Shown here: positions 34,116 through 43,575 of the stretch, piece by piece
Layout of the letters: every line of letters begins with the position of its first letter
How positions within the stretch are numbered: the stretch's first letter is position 1
Assembly: GCF_900156075.1 (NCBI RefSeq)
Contig: NZ_FTMM01000019.1
Location: 1-64,000, forward strand
Direction of reading: 5' to 3'
Length of the DNA stretch: 64,000 bases
From: Chryseobacterium sp. RU37D
GTDB lineage: Bacteria; Bacteroidota; Bacteroidia; Flavobacteriales; Weeksellaceae
Notes under the pieces: model-generated
The model's database searches: none
The model's input: the letters and a program-made list of their open reading frames with translations, nothing else
Told to the model about the DNA's origin: nothing
Position numbers and translations under genes: made by a program

Positions 34116-35126
34116 TCAACTTACAAGTAAGCTACACCCTCGAATATCCGAGTGATCAATTCTTCCCATTACCTGGAACTTATTGCCAATAATTTTCCCT
34201 AAATCCTGTGTTGCAATGAATGAGCACGAATGAATATTTGCCAGATCGATAATATTGATGGCACCTGTTCTGCCTTCTTTTTCATAATTAAATGGATCTT
34301 CGGCATTGCGTATCATAATTTTCATCCAATTCGGACATTCATATTCATTATTTCCTAGAGAATAGGCCTGAGAAAGCAACTCTGTCATAGAATATTCTGA
34401 ATAAATTTTATTTGTTTTAAAGCCTTCCTGTAAGATTTTCAGCAATTCGTCTTTGGTTATTTCTTCTTTTCTGCCTTTCATACCTCCAGTCTCGATTACT
34501 GTCAGAGTGTTAGAGTGTTGGAGTGTTGGAGTGTTGGAGTTGCAAAAATCAAGAAAATCTAACAGCGCGAAAGAAACCCCGAAAAGAATAACCTTTTTGT
34601 TTTTTAATGTATTTAATAACTCGAATAAATCTGAGTGGTTGTATAGAAAATACCCATTTTCCGGTTTGCCGGATTTCTTCATCAGATAATCAACCATATA
34701 TACCAACGAAGAATTTTGCCGCTCAAGATAATTAGGCAACAGACCCAAGAAAATAAAATCCTCTGGCTTTCCGACGAACTGTTTAAAACTTCTATATATA
34801 CTTTCTTTATAAATATTTTCATCAGCTACAAAATGTCTTGACAAGTTCATCTTTGTCGTTCCGGAACTTTGAAAAAACAAATCAGTCGTCGCATTTTCGT
34901 CTATTACCTTATGATTTTTGAACATTTCAATAGGTAGAAACGGAATTTGCGCCAGATTGTCTACTTTTTTCGGATCGATTTTCAGATAGTCTACAAATTT
35001 CCTATATATCTCAATATTTTCATATTGGTAAGAGAACGTTTCTAGTGATGATTTCAAAAAATCTTCTTCTGTCAATATGTCGAATATCTTTTCCACTTCT
35101 AAAAATTTAAAAAATCTTATTGTCAC
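34116..35126 (-). CDS. LuxE-like acyl-protein synthetase / acyltransferase
   Basis: A 336-aa member of the LuxE (acyl-protein synthetase) branch of adenylating enzymes. Motifs: LPIEMFKNHKV near residue 65, DLFFQSSGTTKMNLSRH (the P-loop-like SSGTT of the ANL group) at ~83-98, ETGGMKGRKEEIT at ~212, and SEYSMTELLSQAYS at ~240. In Vibrio LuxE activates fatty acids for aldehyde synthesis; there is no lux operon here, so the substrate is unknown. The coding region contains an 8-bp tandem repeat encoding residues ~196-209, in the linker before VIETGG, which could switch the gene by slippage. Confidence 0.85.
   Translation of the reverse strand: MTIRFFKFLEVEKIFDILTEEDFLKSSLETFSYQYENIEIYRKFVDYLKIDPKKVDNLAQIPFLPIEMFKNHKVIDENATTDLFFQSSGTTKMNLSRHFVADENIYKESIYRSFKQFVGKPEDFIFLGLLPNYLERQNSSLVYMVDYLMKKSGKPENGYFLYNHSDLFELLNTLKNKKVILFGVSFALLDFLDFCNSNTPTLQHSNTLTVIETGGMKGRKEEITKDELLKILQEGFKTNKIYSEYSMTELLSQAYSLGNNEYECPNWMKIMIRNAEDPFNYEKEGRTGAINIIDLANIHSCSFIATQDLGKIIGNKFQVMGRIDHSDIRGCSLLVS
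34505..34542. repeat. Octanucleotide tandem repeat inside the LuxE-like gene
   Basis: On the plus strand GAGTGTTA, then three exact GAGTGTTG units, then a partial GAGTTG. The 8-bp period is not a multiple of three, so gain or loss of one unit shifts the reading frame. Confidence 0.9.
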
Positions 35127-35273
35127 ATTTCAAACAGGTCAACAAGAAAAACATAGTTTTTAATACTTTTTTTATCTTTTAAAATAATTCTTTGGTCAGA
35201 TTCTTGTAATGAAATATCTGGAATATGGATTAAAAACAAGAGTGAATTTCAATTCATTCGGATAATTACCCCT

Positions 35274-36065
35274 TTATGGGGTAATTTTTTTTGTGCTTTC
35301 CTCAAAAATCTTCAATTCAAAATTATGCTCAAAAACACCATATGTAAAATACGAAATCCAGTCTCCAAGATTGATGTATTTTGCTTTTTCTCCCAAATTC
35401 AGCACCATAGGAAGATGGCGATGGCCATAGATAAAGTAATCGATGTTTTGTGTTTTAAGCTTTTCTTTAGAATAAATGATTAAAAACTCTTTATCCTCAC
35501 CTAAATATTCTTTATCCTCATCCCCAGAAATTATTTTATTTTTCTGAGACAGATACAATGCTATTTTCATTGCAATATCCGGATGAAGCCATTTGAAAAG
35601 CCACTGGGCAAAAGGATTTGTAAAGAGCTTCTTCATTCTTTTATACCCTTTATCTCCAGGCCCGAGACCGTCGCCGTGGGCCAGTAGAAATTGTTTACCC
35701 GCAATTTCAAAATATTGTTTCTTGTAAAAAACCGTACACCCTATTTCTTCTTCTAAATAATCTTTCATCCAAAGATCATGGTTTCCCACAAAAAAATAAA
35801 CATGAATCCCACGATCCTTCAATTCTGCAATTTTTCCCAGAACACGCACATAGCCTTTCGGGATTACGTGTTTCCATTCGTGCCAAAAATCAAACAGATC
35901 GCCCATCAAAAATAAAACCTGTGCATCATGTTTAATCTCATTCATCCAACGAATAAAACGTTCTTCACGCACCTTGCTCTCCTTTGGGTTTGGAGCCCCA
36001 AAATGTTGATCTGAAGCGAAATACACCTTTTTACCGGGTTCTAAATTGATGATCGTTTTTAACAC
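35274..36065 (-). CDS. lpxH: UDP-2,3-diacylglucosamine diphosphatase (LpxH-like metallophosphatase)
   Basis: A 263-aa calcineurin-like phosphoesterase of lipid A synthesis. Metal-ligand motifs are in order: SDQHFGAP (D-x-H), GDLFDFWHEW, VGNHDLWM, LAHGDGLGP and IYGHRHLP. GDLFDFW and the YSKEKLKTQNIDYFIYGHRH spacing favour LpxH over other phosphatases. The C-terminus is cytosolic and charged. QueD lies 18 nt upstream in the same direction, so they are likely one transcript. A hairpin overlaps the stop codon at 35264-35289. Confidence 0.88.
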   Translation of the reverse strand: MLKTIINLEPGKKVYFASDQHFGAPNPKESKVREERFIRWMNEIKHDAQVLFLMGDLFDFWHEWKHVIPKGYVRVLGKIAELKDRGIHVYFFVGNHDLWMKDYLEEEIGCTVFYKKQYFEIAGKQFLLAHGDGLGPGDKGYKRMKKLFTNPFAQWLFKWLHPDIAMKIALYLSQKNKIISGDEDKEYLGEDKEFLIIYSKEKLKTQNIDYFIYGHRHLPMVLNLGEKAKYINLGDWISYFTYGVFEHNFELKIFEESTKKITP

Positions 36066-36083
36066 CGTCTGAGTTTTTCTAAA

Positions 36084-36530
36084 TTACTGATTGTCTTCCG
36101 CAAACCATTCTCCGTAAGAGTTTTCGGTTTCGTGAAGTTTAAGATAAGCTAATGAAATTCCTTCTGGAAGCCTGGATTTTATTTTAGCAGCGATAGCGTA
36201 CAACATATTTTCGCAGGTAGGCTGAAAAGTACAGTAGATTACTTTATGCCCCTTCTGCTCAAGATCTTCGCCCAATTCTTTATGGGGAGAAAGGGCATTA
36301 ATTAAAACTGCATGATCCCAAACATCTACAATTTCAGACTTCACGATTGTCTTAATATCCCCAAAATCCACTACCATCCCATTTTTAGGATTCTCCAGGT
36401 CATTAATAGGTTTTCCTTTTACTGTTACAAACAGCTTATAGGAATGTCCGTGCATATTTTTACATTTTCCATCGTAATTGTACAGCACATGGGCCGTCTC
36501 GAATGTAAAAATTTTTGTAATACGTATCAT
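36084..36530 (-). CDS. queD: 6-carboxy-5,6,7,8-tetrahydropterin synthase
   Basis: A zinc enzyme of the PTPS/QueD fold that makes the precursor of queuosine. FETAHVLYNY gives the first zinc His, and CKNMHGHSY gives the C-x3-H-x-H motif (catalytic Cys23 and two zinc His) that marks QueD. VVDFGDIK and the C-terminal LHETENSYGEW (Glu binding the pterin) complete the set. 148 aa is normal. It is the first gene of a pair with lpxH. Confidence 0.93.
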   Translation of the reverse strand: MIRITKIFTFETAHVLYNYDGKCKNMHGHSYKLFVTVKGKPINDLENPKNGMVVDFGDIKTIVKSEIVDVWDHAVLINALSPHKELGEDLEQKGHKVIYCTFQPTCENMLYAIAAKIKSRLPEGISLAYLKLHETENSYGEWFAEDNQ

Positions 36531-36539
36531 AGTGCAAAG

Positions 36540-36686
36540 ATAAGGAATTCGTTTGTTTCCCTGAATATCGGACCCGGCAAAGTAATTTACAAAGCCCTAT
36601 GCGTTTCATTGTTTATTAAAATGGTAATTACAAAGAGATTATTGATGAAAATAATTTCGATGCCTTAGTTACTATTTTGAAAGAAT
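36540..36686 (+). other. Possible tail fragment of a decayed gene
   Basis: One plus frame reads KEFVCFPEYRTRQS..., then, after a TAA, NGNYKEIIDENNFDALVTI and LKE with a stop at about 36686. The last part has a coding-like residue pattern. No start or known domain is visible, so this is weak. Confidence 0.25.
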
Positions 36687-36688
36687 AA

Positions 36689-37078
36689 TTACAGTCTATT
36701 CAGCCAATCACTTTCCAACCTTTTAATTTTCTTAGTTTCCCTGTCGATCAAAACCCACAGCGTCAGAGAATCCACAACAATCTGGTCATTACAAAAAAAC
36801 TCAACTTTTCTGGGCTGCCGGATGCCTTCAGGAGCTTTCGGATAGGTTTTAACAGTAATGAAATCCCCCAGATAAACCTGTTTTTTATATTGAATATGAT
36901 GGTCGAGCAGCATCCAGATATCATTTGGATAATCTGTTTTATGTTTTACAAAATCCCAGTGTGCGTCTGCAATTTCCTCCACCCAGTGTACATACTGAAC
37001 ATTGTTGACGTGATTATTCCCGTCAATATGCTCCTCCGTTACCTGTATTCTCTTTTTGAATATCAAACTCATATTCAA
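36689..37078 (-). CDS. Acyl-CoA thioesterase, hot-dog fold
   Basis: A 129-aa single hot-dog domain of the 4-hydroxybenzoyl-CoA thioesterase/YbgC type: VTEEHIDGNNHVNNVQYVHWVEEI has the D-x2-NHVNN pattern of the active-site loop, with Asp/Asn in the usual place. GDFITVKTYPKAPEGIRQ forms the central strand. Substrate chain length is unknown. It is transcribed alone. Met3 is an alternative start. Confidence 0.88.
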   Translation of the reverse strand: MNMSLIFKKRIQVTEEHIDGNNHVNNVQYVHWVEEIADAHWDFVKHKTDYPNDIWMLLDHHIQYKKQVYLGDFITVKTYPKAPEGIRQPRKVEFFCNDQIVVDSLTLWVLIDRETKKIKRLESDWLNRL

Positions 37079-37173
37079 ATATAAGGTCTATAAATTTTAG
37101 ATTTCACCGTGATTCTCACAAAGTATTTATTTTTCTGTTCAATTATCTTATCTTCGCTTCACAATACACACAA

Positions 37174-37827
37174 ATGATTTTAGATATTTTATTCCCGGAC
37201 CGGTGTATCAATTGCAGCCGGATCATTAATGCAGACCAGCTTGTCTGTAACCTTTGCTTTAAGCAGATTCATTTTATACATTTTGATTATTTTGACGAAA
37301 ATTCCGTAAAAGAAAAATGCAGACTTCTTTTCCCTGTTGAAAATTCTTTTGCATTAATGCAGTTTGAAGAAGAAGATTTAAGCCGGAAAATTATTCATGA
37401 ATTAAAATACAAAAAGAGGAAAAAAATCGGAAAAATTATTGCCGGATGGACAGCTGAGCGTTTAGATTTTAAAGATCAAAAGCCGGATTTGCTTGTTTCT
37501 GTACCTCTTCATCCTAAAAAATTAAAGGAAAGAGGTTATAATCAACTCCATTTATTTACCGAAACTTTATCTGAACATTATCAAATTCCCTTTGATCATG
37601 AATTATTTAAAAGAAATCATTATTCTAAAGCACAGGCCTTAAAAGACAAAAAACACAGACTAAAAACCGAAAACACATTTTCTATCACCCAAAATATTTC
37701 CGGAAAACACATTTTGCTGATTGACGATGTTTTCACCACCGGAAATACATTAGCCGCCATTGCATGGGAAATTTTAAAATCGGGAAACAATAAAGTAAGT
37801 ATTTTGGTGATGGCGGTAGATTTGTAG
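37174..37827 (+). CDS. comF: ComF-family phosphoribosyltransferase-like protein
   Basis: A 217-aa ComF homologue. An N-terminal zinc finger (LFPDRCINCSRIINADQLVC and NLCF; four Cys) precedes a type I PRTase domain with the PRPP loop HILLIDDVFTTGNTLAA near the C-terminus and LKERGYNQLHLF before it. ComF is linked to DNA uptake in naturally competent bacteria; here it stands without other com genes, so competence is only suggested. It is divergent from the thioesterase gene. Confidence 0.92.
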   Translation: MILDILFPDRCINCSRIINADQLVCNLCFKQIHFIHFDYFDENSVKEKCRLLFPVENSFALMQFEEEDLSRKIIHELKYKKRKKIGKIIAGWTAERLDFKDQKPDLLVSVPLHPKKLKERGYNQLHLFTETLSEHYQIPFDHELFKRNHYSKAQALKDKKHRLKTENTFSITQNISGKHILLIDDVFTTGNTLAAIAWEILKSGNNKVSILVMAVDL

Positions 37828-37908
37828 GTTTTGGGGTTAAACTTCAGAATTCCGGGTAATATTTTGAATCGAAATTTTTCTTAATTTTCAGGAAACAAAT
37901 TAATAATC

Positions 37909-38595
37909 ATGCTGAATCTTATTTTACTGCATGGGGCTTTGAGCCATAGCGAAATTTTTGAACCATTTAAAGCAGAATTGTTAAAATATTTTACTATCCA
38001 TACTCCTCTATTTTCCGGGCATGGAAATATGAAAATCCCGGAAAATGGTATCACGATTGAAAAGTACACACAGGAATTGAAAGATTTTATTTTGAAGGAA
38101 AATTTAAATGATGTATACATTTTCGGACACAGCATGGGCGGTTATGTAGCACTCTGCTACGCTTTGGAACATCCTGAAAAATTAAACTCCATCATGACTT
38201 TGGGAACGAAATTCGACTGGACGGAAGAACAGGCTCTAAAAGAAAGTAAAATGCTGAATCCTGAAGTCATTGTTGAAAAGGTTCCGAAATACGCAGAATT
38301 ACTTGAAAATCAGCACGGAACGAAATGGAAGCAGCTATTAACTGCAATTGCCGGTATGATGGTTTCCCTGGGCAAAAACCCGCCACTGAAAGATAATGTA
38401 TCAACAATTAATATTCCTGTGCAGATCATGATGGGTGATCAGGATAATATGGTGACAATCGAAGAAAGTACAGACGTTTACAGACGCCTCCCGAATGCAA
38501 AACTGTCAGTGCTCCCGGATACAAAACATCCTTTGGATAAAGTACGAACTAATTTATTATTAAATGCAATGAAAGATTTCTGGAAGCTTTCTTAA
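37909..38595 (+). CDS. Alpha/beta hydrolase
   Basis: A 228-aa alpha/beta-hydrolase. Oxyanion loop LILLHGAL, nucleophile elbow IFGHSMGGYVAL (Ser in G-H-S-M-G), an Asp in MMGDQDNMV and a His in LPDTKHPLDK make a full triad. The short cap between them (residues ~125-170) is lipase/esterase-like. Substrate is not identifiable. It lies 81 nt after comF. Confidence 0.92.
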   Translation: MLNLILLHGALSHSEIFEPFKAELLKYFTIHTPLFSGHGNMKIPENGITIEKYTQELKDFILKENLNDVYIFGHSMGGYVALCYALEHPEKLNSIMTLGTKFDWTEEQALKESKMLNPEVIVEKVPKYAELLENQHGTKWKQLLTAIAGMMVSLGKNPPLKDNVSTINIPVQIMMGDQDNMVTIEESTDVYRRLPNAKLSVLPDTKHPLDKVRTNLLLNAMKDFWKLS

Positions 38596-38632
38596 TTTAT
38601 TTTTGAATCAAAGAATACAACTATTTTTTTAA

Positions 38633-39283
38633 TCATCGCTGAAGTTTTTCTCCGTAGCTCAAGTCCCCGGCATCGCCTAATCCTGGGGTAATGTAGCCTT
38701 TTGATGTTAAATTTTCATCAATGGCTCCCACCCAAATCTTTGCGTTGGGATATGCTTTTTCTATGGTTTGAACACCTTGTTTTGAAGCAATTGCAGCCAC
38801 AATATGAAGCTGTGTGGGATTTCCGTTGGTTAATAGATCTTTGATAGCCTCAATTAAAGAGGCGCCGGTTGCCAGCATCGGATCTCCAAAAATTAATGGC
38901 CTTCCTTCGATATTCGGACAGGTCAGATAATCTTGTTTAATAGAAAAATAATCGTTTGCATCGTGTTTTCTGTAGGCTGCGACAAATCCGCAATCTGCTT
39001 TATCAAAATAGTTTAAAAGCCCTTGAAATAAAGGAACTCCTGCTCTCAAAATAGTTGTAATAACAGGCTGTACAGCAATTTCTTTTACCTTTACCATGTC
39101 TAAAGGGGTACGGATCTCAATTTCTTTTTGCTCTAAACTTTTGCTGATCTCAAAAGCAGCAATCTCCCCGATTCTTTCCATATTTCTGCGGAACCTCATC
39201 CTGTCGTGCTGGATTTCAACATTTCTAAGTTCATTGATCCAAGAATTAACTAAAGAAAAATTTTGAGATAAAATAGTAAGCAT
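38633..39283 (-). CDS. upp: Uracil phosphoribosyltransferase
   Basis: Salvages uracil to UMP with PRPP. The PRPP loop is LIFGDPMLATGASLIEAI, and the C-terminal uracil-binding segment is YITPGLGDAGDLSYGE. TTILRAGVPLFQGLL and VAAYRKHD also fit. The frame is open to 39379, but MLTILSQNFSLVNSWINEL at 39283 is the family start; the extension is lysine/isoleucine-rich and non-homologous. Length is then 216 aa. Confidence 0.95.
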   Translation of the reverse strand: MLTILSQNFSLVNSWINELRNVEIQHDRMRFRRNMERIGEIAAFEISKSLEQKEIEIRTPLDMVKVKEIAVQPVITTILRAGVPLFQGLLNYFDKADCGFVAAYRKHDANDYFSIKQDYLTCPNIEGRPLIFGDPMLATGASLIEAIKDLLTNGNPTQLHIVAAIASKQGVQTIEKAYPNAKIWVGAIDENLTSKGYITPGLGDAGDLSYGEKLQR

Positions 39284-39415
39284 GAATATTTTAATTTTAA
39301 TTTTAAGGGGAATAATTATTTTAAATGATTGTAAAATTACAAATTTGATATTAAATCTGTTTAAATTTTTAATTTTCAAAGATCTTTACTATTGCTTAAA
39401 TAGGCGACAATAACC

Positions 39416-39499
39416 ATAGCCCCGATTGTAACGGCATCCTTTTGTGTAGCGAAGCGAAACAAAAGATATAGTGAAAAGCGGGAAATTGCTCCTAAAAAG
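39416..39499 (+). repeat. Hairpin repeat, family B, copy 2
   Basis: Begins TAGCCCCGATTGTAACGG like copy 1 at 19734. Here the stem is CTTTTGT with ACAAAAG around a GCGAAGCG-containing loop, then GATATAGTGAAAAGCGGG and GAAATTGCTCCTAAAAA. The stem sequence differs from copy 1 but remains paired. It ends 67 nt before the Pls-like gene, in the same orientation. Confidence 0.85.
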
Positions 39500-39566
39500 T
39501 TTAAACAAGTTTATTAAATTAATAAGATAAATTATATATTGGGATACCAAAAGTAATTAAATAAAT

Positions 39567-42500
39567 ATGAAAAGCCTTATTACGGGTAAAATAGCACCTG
39601 AATTCATTAGAGATGAAACACTGCCTGAACTTTTAGCCCCTATTTTTAATAATTATAGAGACAAAACCGCGTTCATTTTTGGCGACAGAAAGATCACTTA
39701 TCAAGAATTAGACAATTGGAGCAACGCCATTGCATTACAACTTCAATATGAAGGCATACTACCGGGAGATTGTGTAGGGATCTGGTATTCCAGAAGTCTA
39801 GAACTTCCCGTTGCTATTCTCGGAATTTTGAAAGCAGGAGCGGCTTACGTTCCGCTTGACAGGGAAATGCCAGAAGACAGAATTAAAAAGGTTTTCACCG
39901 ATATTAATGTTAAAGCTTATTTTTCAGACACTGATTTACATATTCATTGTAAGTCTTTATCAATTGCTTCTCAACCCGAAAATAAAATTAAAGCTTTATC
40001 AATAAACAATTCTCCCGACAACTGGGCATACGTTTTATTCACTTCCGGGAGTACCGGAAATCCGAAAGGTATTCCGATATCTCATCGAAACATATGTCAT
40101 TTAATTCGGGCTGAAGAAGATTTCATGCAAATAAAAGATACTGATATTGTTTATCAGGGGTTCTCAGTTTCATTTGACATGTGGTGTGAGGAGGTTTGGA
40201 TCAGTCTTTTTTCTGGAGCCACAATCTGGATTGCCGATGTATTTACGGTAAAAGCAATAGATGAATTAAGTGACGTTTTGACTAAAAATAAAATCACTAT
40301 TCTTCACGCTGTTCCAAGTATTTTGGCGATCATTGATGAAGTTTCATCCATTCGATTGATTAACACTGGTGGAGAGGCATGTACAAAACAAGTTCAAGAA
40401 AAATGGGCAAAACCCTACAGAAAATTCATCAACAGCTATGGACCGACTGAAACTACGGTTTCTTCGAATATGGCTATTTTGAGCAGTCAGCAAGAATTGA
40501 CCATTGGCGGACCTCTTCCCAATTATCATATCGCTATTGTAGATGAAAATATGAATATTGTTCCGCGTGGGGAGCGCGGCGAAATGATTATTTCAGGGCC
40601 AGGAGTAAGTAAAGGATATTTTAATCTTCCAGAGCTTACTGAACAAAAATTTCTACCCAATCCGTTCAAGGAACTTCCGGGAGATACAATTTACAAAACT
40701 GGTGATGCCGTCATTATTCAAGAAAATGGCTTTATTGATTTTCAAGGAAGAATTGATGATCAGATAAAACTTCGTGGTTATAGGATTGAATTGGGCGAAA
40801 TTGAATCAAGACTAAATCAGCTTCCGAATGTTTCTTCCGCTGCCGTTGCAGTAAAAGAAGATTCTAACGGACAGGGACAATTGGTGGGCTACACCCTGAT
40901 GAGCAATGAAAATTCTTTCGATGAAAATGAAATGCGAAAAGAACTGGCAAAATTTCTAGCCCCATATATGGTTCCCATTTCAATTGTTAGCATGAAAGAA
41001 ATGCCAAGAATGCCCAGTGGAAAAATCGACAGAAAAAGACTTCCCACCCCCGAAAGTTTTACCGCTCATGAAAGCAGTGAAGAAATTGTAATTGATAAAA
41101 ATGCTTCCGTTGAAAACAAACTTTTACAGGTTTTACAATGGGTTTTTCCAGGTAAAGAAATTAATTTGAATCAGGATTTTTTCATAGATCTTGGCGGACA
41201 TTCTTTGCTAGCGGCGACTTTGGTTTCTCATTTGAGACAAAAGGCAGGTATTCCTTATGCTTCTTTGAAAGATATTTATGAAAACCGTCCTATTTCAGCC
41301 TATGCAGAATGTTTAAAAAATAAGCAAGAACAAACAAAAGAACAGGAACCTTTCCAAAGGGTTTCAACATTGCAGTATTATTTATGCAATGCGGCTCAGA
41401 CATTAAGCTTGCTGGTCGTTTTCTCGTTACTTAGCTTACAAATTTTCTTTCCTTATTTGAGCTATTACTATTTTCAGGATAATGGCTATGGAACTTCTTT
41501 CGCGTTGCTGAGTGCTATTCTTTTATATACTCTAATTCCACCTGTTTATTCAATTATTATTTTATTAACAAAATGGCTTGTAATCGGGAAAATCAAGGAA
41601 GGAGATTATCCTCTGTGGGGATGGTATTATTTCAGATGGTGGCTGTGGAAAACCGTGAAAAGATTAATGCCTTCAGAATTTATTGTAGAAACACCCCTAT
41701 ACCCAAAATATTTAAGATTATTAGGTGTAAAAGTTCATCCAAGTGCACAGTTGAGCTTGTTACCTATCGCTGCGGAAGATTTGGTAACCATAGATGAAAA
41801 TGTAAATACAAGCTCAGGCTGTAGTATAGACAATGCTTCTGTAGAAAACGGAATTTTAAAAATCAGAAAAGTTCATATAAAAGCCCATGCTTATTTGGGC
41901 TCATCAGTAATTGTCTGTGGCGATACAGTGATTGAAGAGTTTGGAGAATTGCAGGATCTGAGCTGCCTTAATGAAGGTAAAAAAATAGCTTACGGAGAAA
42001 TTTGGAACGGAAGCCCTGCCGAAAAATACAGAATGAAAGAAGGTGAAGAACTGGCAACTCCAAAACTAAGCCCGGCCTCGAAAAGAAACAGCTTTGCACT
42101 GATTTATTTATGCTCACTTTTCTTTTTTCCTTTATTAATCGTCTTACCATTGGCTCCGACTTTATATACTTTATATTATTTAGATGAACGTGCTTCAGAT
42201 TATAATTTCTCTTATTTATGGCAGGCTCCGATACTTTCAGCTGTATATATTTTGTTATTTATTTTAATCGTAAGCTTTGCTACCCGAATTTTACAGTACA
42301 AAATGCAGCCCGGAGTTTATCCCGTTTATAGCTTTACGTACTATCGAAAATGGATGAAAGACCAAATTTTCAACCTCTCGCTAATAGTTGTTCACCCACT
42401 TTTTGCATCGATTTATATCAGTAAATTTTACAGAATGATGGGTTCAAAAGTTGGAAAAAATTCAGAAATATCTACAGCCAGCGACGTTTCACACAATTTA

Positions 42501-43481
42501 CTGGAAATCGGTGAGGGCTCATTCATTGCTGATGCAGTAGTTTTGGGAGAGCATGATGTAAGAAATGAAAAATTAATTTTAGCTAAAACAAAAATCGGGA
42601 ACAACAGCTTTGTAGGAAACAGTGGGCTTATTCCGCAGGGTTATGAATTGGGAAATAATATGCTTATCGGTGTTTTAAGCAAAGCTCCGACAGAAGAACA
42701 GCTGGAAAATTCGACAGAAAAAGACTGGTTTGGCTCTCCACCAATCGGGCTTCCAACAAGACAGAAATCTGATGTTTTTAAAGACAACCTTACATTTAAT
42801 CCTTCTTTACAATTAAAAATTGCCAGGGGGCTAATTGAGGGTATCAGAATCATTCTTCCACAAACCGTTGTAATTATCTGCAGCGTGCTTTACATAGCCT
42901 ACACAAGTAAGTATATGGAAGGAAGAATACATCATTTGCTGTTGTTTTCACCGTTTTATTATCTCGGAATTGTTGCGCTTCCTTCATTTTTCTTCACTGT
43001 TTTATTAAAATGGGTTTTCGTAGGAAAATATAAAAAGACAGAAATGCCGATGTATAGCTTAAAAGTTTGGTTAAGCGAAGGAATTACAACACTTTATGAG
43101 GCACTTCCAGTACAATTTTTTCTTGATTTTTTAAGAGGGACCATGTGGCTTCCTTTCTTTATGAGATGTTTAGGCGTGAAGATTGGTAAAAAAGTTTGGT
43201 TAAATACAACTGACATTACAGAATTCGATATGGTAACAATTGGAGATGAAACTATGCTAAACGAAGATTGCGGACCACAGACCCATCTTTTCGAAGATAG
43301 AATTATGAAAATAGGAAGTGTGAAAATAGGAAAACAGACAACAATTAATTCAAGAACCATAATCTTGTATGATACTGAAATTGGGGATCATGTGAATATA
43401 GACGCGCTCTCGCTAGTGATGAAAGGTGAAGTTTTATCCGATGAAACTTCTTGGTATGGCAGCCCAATAAGAGGAAAATAA
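39567..43481 (+). CDS. Single-module NRPS of the Pls/PosA type (poly-amino-acid synthetase-like)
   Basis: A 1304-aa membrane enzyme. Residues ~1-495 are an adenylation domain: VLFTSGSTGNPKGI (A3), NSYGPTETT (A5), YKTGD (A7), GRIDDQIKLRGYRIELGEIE (A8) and PSGKIDRK (A10, catalytic Lys). Residues ~510-590 are a carrier domain with DLGGHSLLA; Ser546 is the phosphopantetheine site. The rest (from ~605) has three pairs of membrane helices (near 612-670, 843-910, 1095-1152), each followed by a soluble segment with left-handed beta-helix-like repeats. This is the architecture known from epsilon-poly-L-lysine synthetase. There is no thioesterase or normal condensation domain. GNAT and PPTase genes lie downstream. 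Confidence 0.9.
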   Translation: MKSLITGKIAPEFIRDETLPELLAPIFNNYRDKTAFIFGDRKITYQELDNWSNAIALQLQYEGILPGDCVGIWYSRSLELPVAILGILKAGAAYVPLDREMPEDRIKKVFTDINVKAYFSDTDLHIHCKSLSIASQPENKIKALSINNSPDNWAYVLFTSGSTGNPKGIPISHRNICHLIRAEEDFMQIKDTDIVYQGFSVSFDMWCEEVWISLFSGATIWIADVFTVKAIDELSDVLTKNKITILHAVPSILAIIDEVSSIRLINTGGEACTKQVQEKWAKPYRKFINSYGPTETTVSSNMAILSSQQELTIGGPLPNYHIAIVDENMNIVPRGERGEMIISGPGVSKGYFNLPELTEQKFLPNPFKELPGDTIYKTGDAVIIQENGFIDFQGRIDDQIKLRGYRIELGEIESRLNQLPNVSSAAVAVKEDSNGQGQLVGYTLMSNENSFDENEMRKELAKFLAPYMVPISIVSMKEMPRMPSGKIDRKRLPTPESFTAHESSEEIVIDKNASVENKLLQVLQWVFPGKEINLNQDFFIDLGGHSLLAATLVSHLRQKAGIPYASLKDIYENRPISAYAECLKNKQEQTKEQEPFQRVSTLQYYLCNAAQTLSLLVVFSLLSLQIFFPYLSYYYFQDNGYGTSFALLSAILLYTLIPPVYSIIILLTKWLVIGKIKEGDYPLWGWYYFRWWLWKTVKRLMPSEFIVETPLYPKYLRLLGVKVHPSAQLSLLPIAAEDLVTIDENVNTSSGCSIDNASVENGILKIRKVHIKAHAYLGSSVIVCGDTVIEEFGELQDLSCLNEGKKIAYGEIWNGSPAEKYRMKEGEELATPKLSPASKRNSFALIYLCSLFFFPLLIVLPLAPTLYTLYYLDERASDYNFSYLWQAPILSAVYILLFILIVSFATRILQYKMQPGVYPVYSFTYYRKWMKDQIFNLSLIVVHPLFASIYISKFYRMMGSKVGKNSEISTASDVSHNLLEIGEGSFIADAVVLGEHDVRNEKLILAKTKIGNNSFVGNSGLIPQGYELGNNMLIGVLSKAPTEEQLENSTEKDWFGSPPIGLPTRQKSDVFKDNLTFNPSLQLKIARGLIEGIRIILPQTVVIICSVLYIAYTSKYMEGRIHHLLLFSPFYYLGIVALPSFFFTVLLKWVFVGKYKKTEMPMYSLKVWLSEGITTLYEALPVQFFLDFLRGTMWLPFFMRCLGVKIGKKVWLNTTDITEFDMVTIGDETMLNEDCGPQTHLFEDRIMKIGSVKIGKQTTINSRTIILYDTEIGDHVNIDALSLVMKGEVLSDETSWYGSPIRGK

Positions 43482-43575
43482 CACAACAAAAGTTCGACGG
43501 GAGAGATTGGAAGTTATAAATCAGAATAGAGATTTTAATTCATATCCTATTCTCCAAATAAAAAACAATATACTT

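Noticed and set aside
34453..34689. Plus-strand ORF across the octanucleotide repeat
   Set aside because: It is an antisense shadow of the LuxE-like gene.
35264..35289. Hairpin ATTACCCC/GGGGTAAT with T run near the lpxH stop, as a terminator
   Set aside because: The T run is on the plus strand where no gene comes in, and the hairpin includes the last codons of lpxH; it may still fold but is not a clear terminator for the minus strand.
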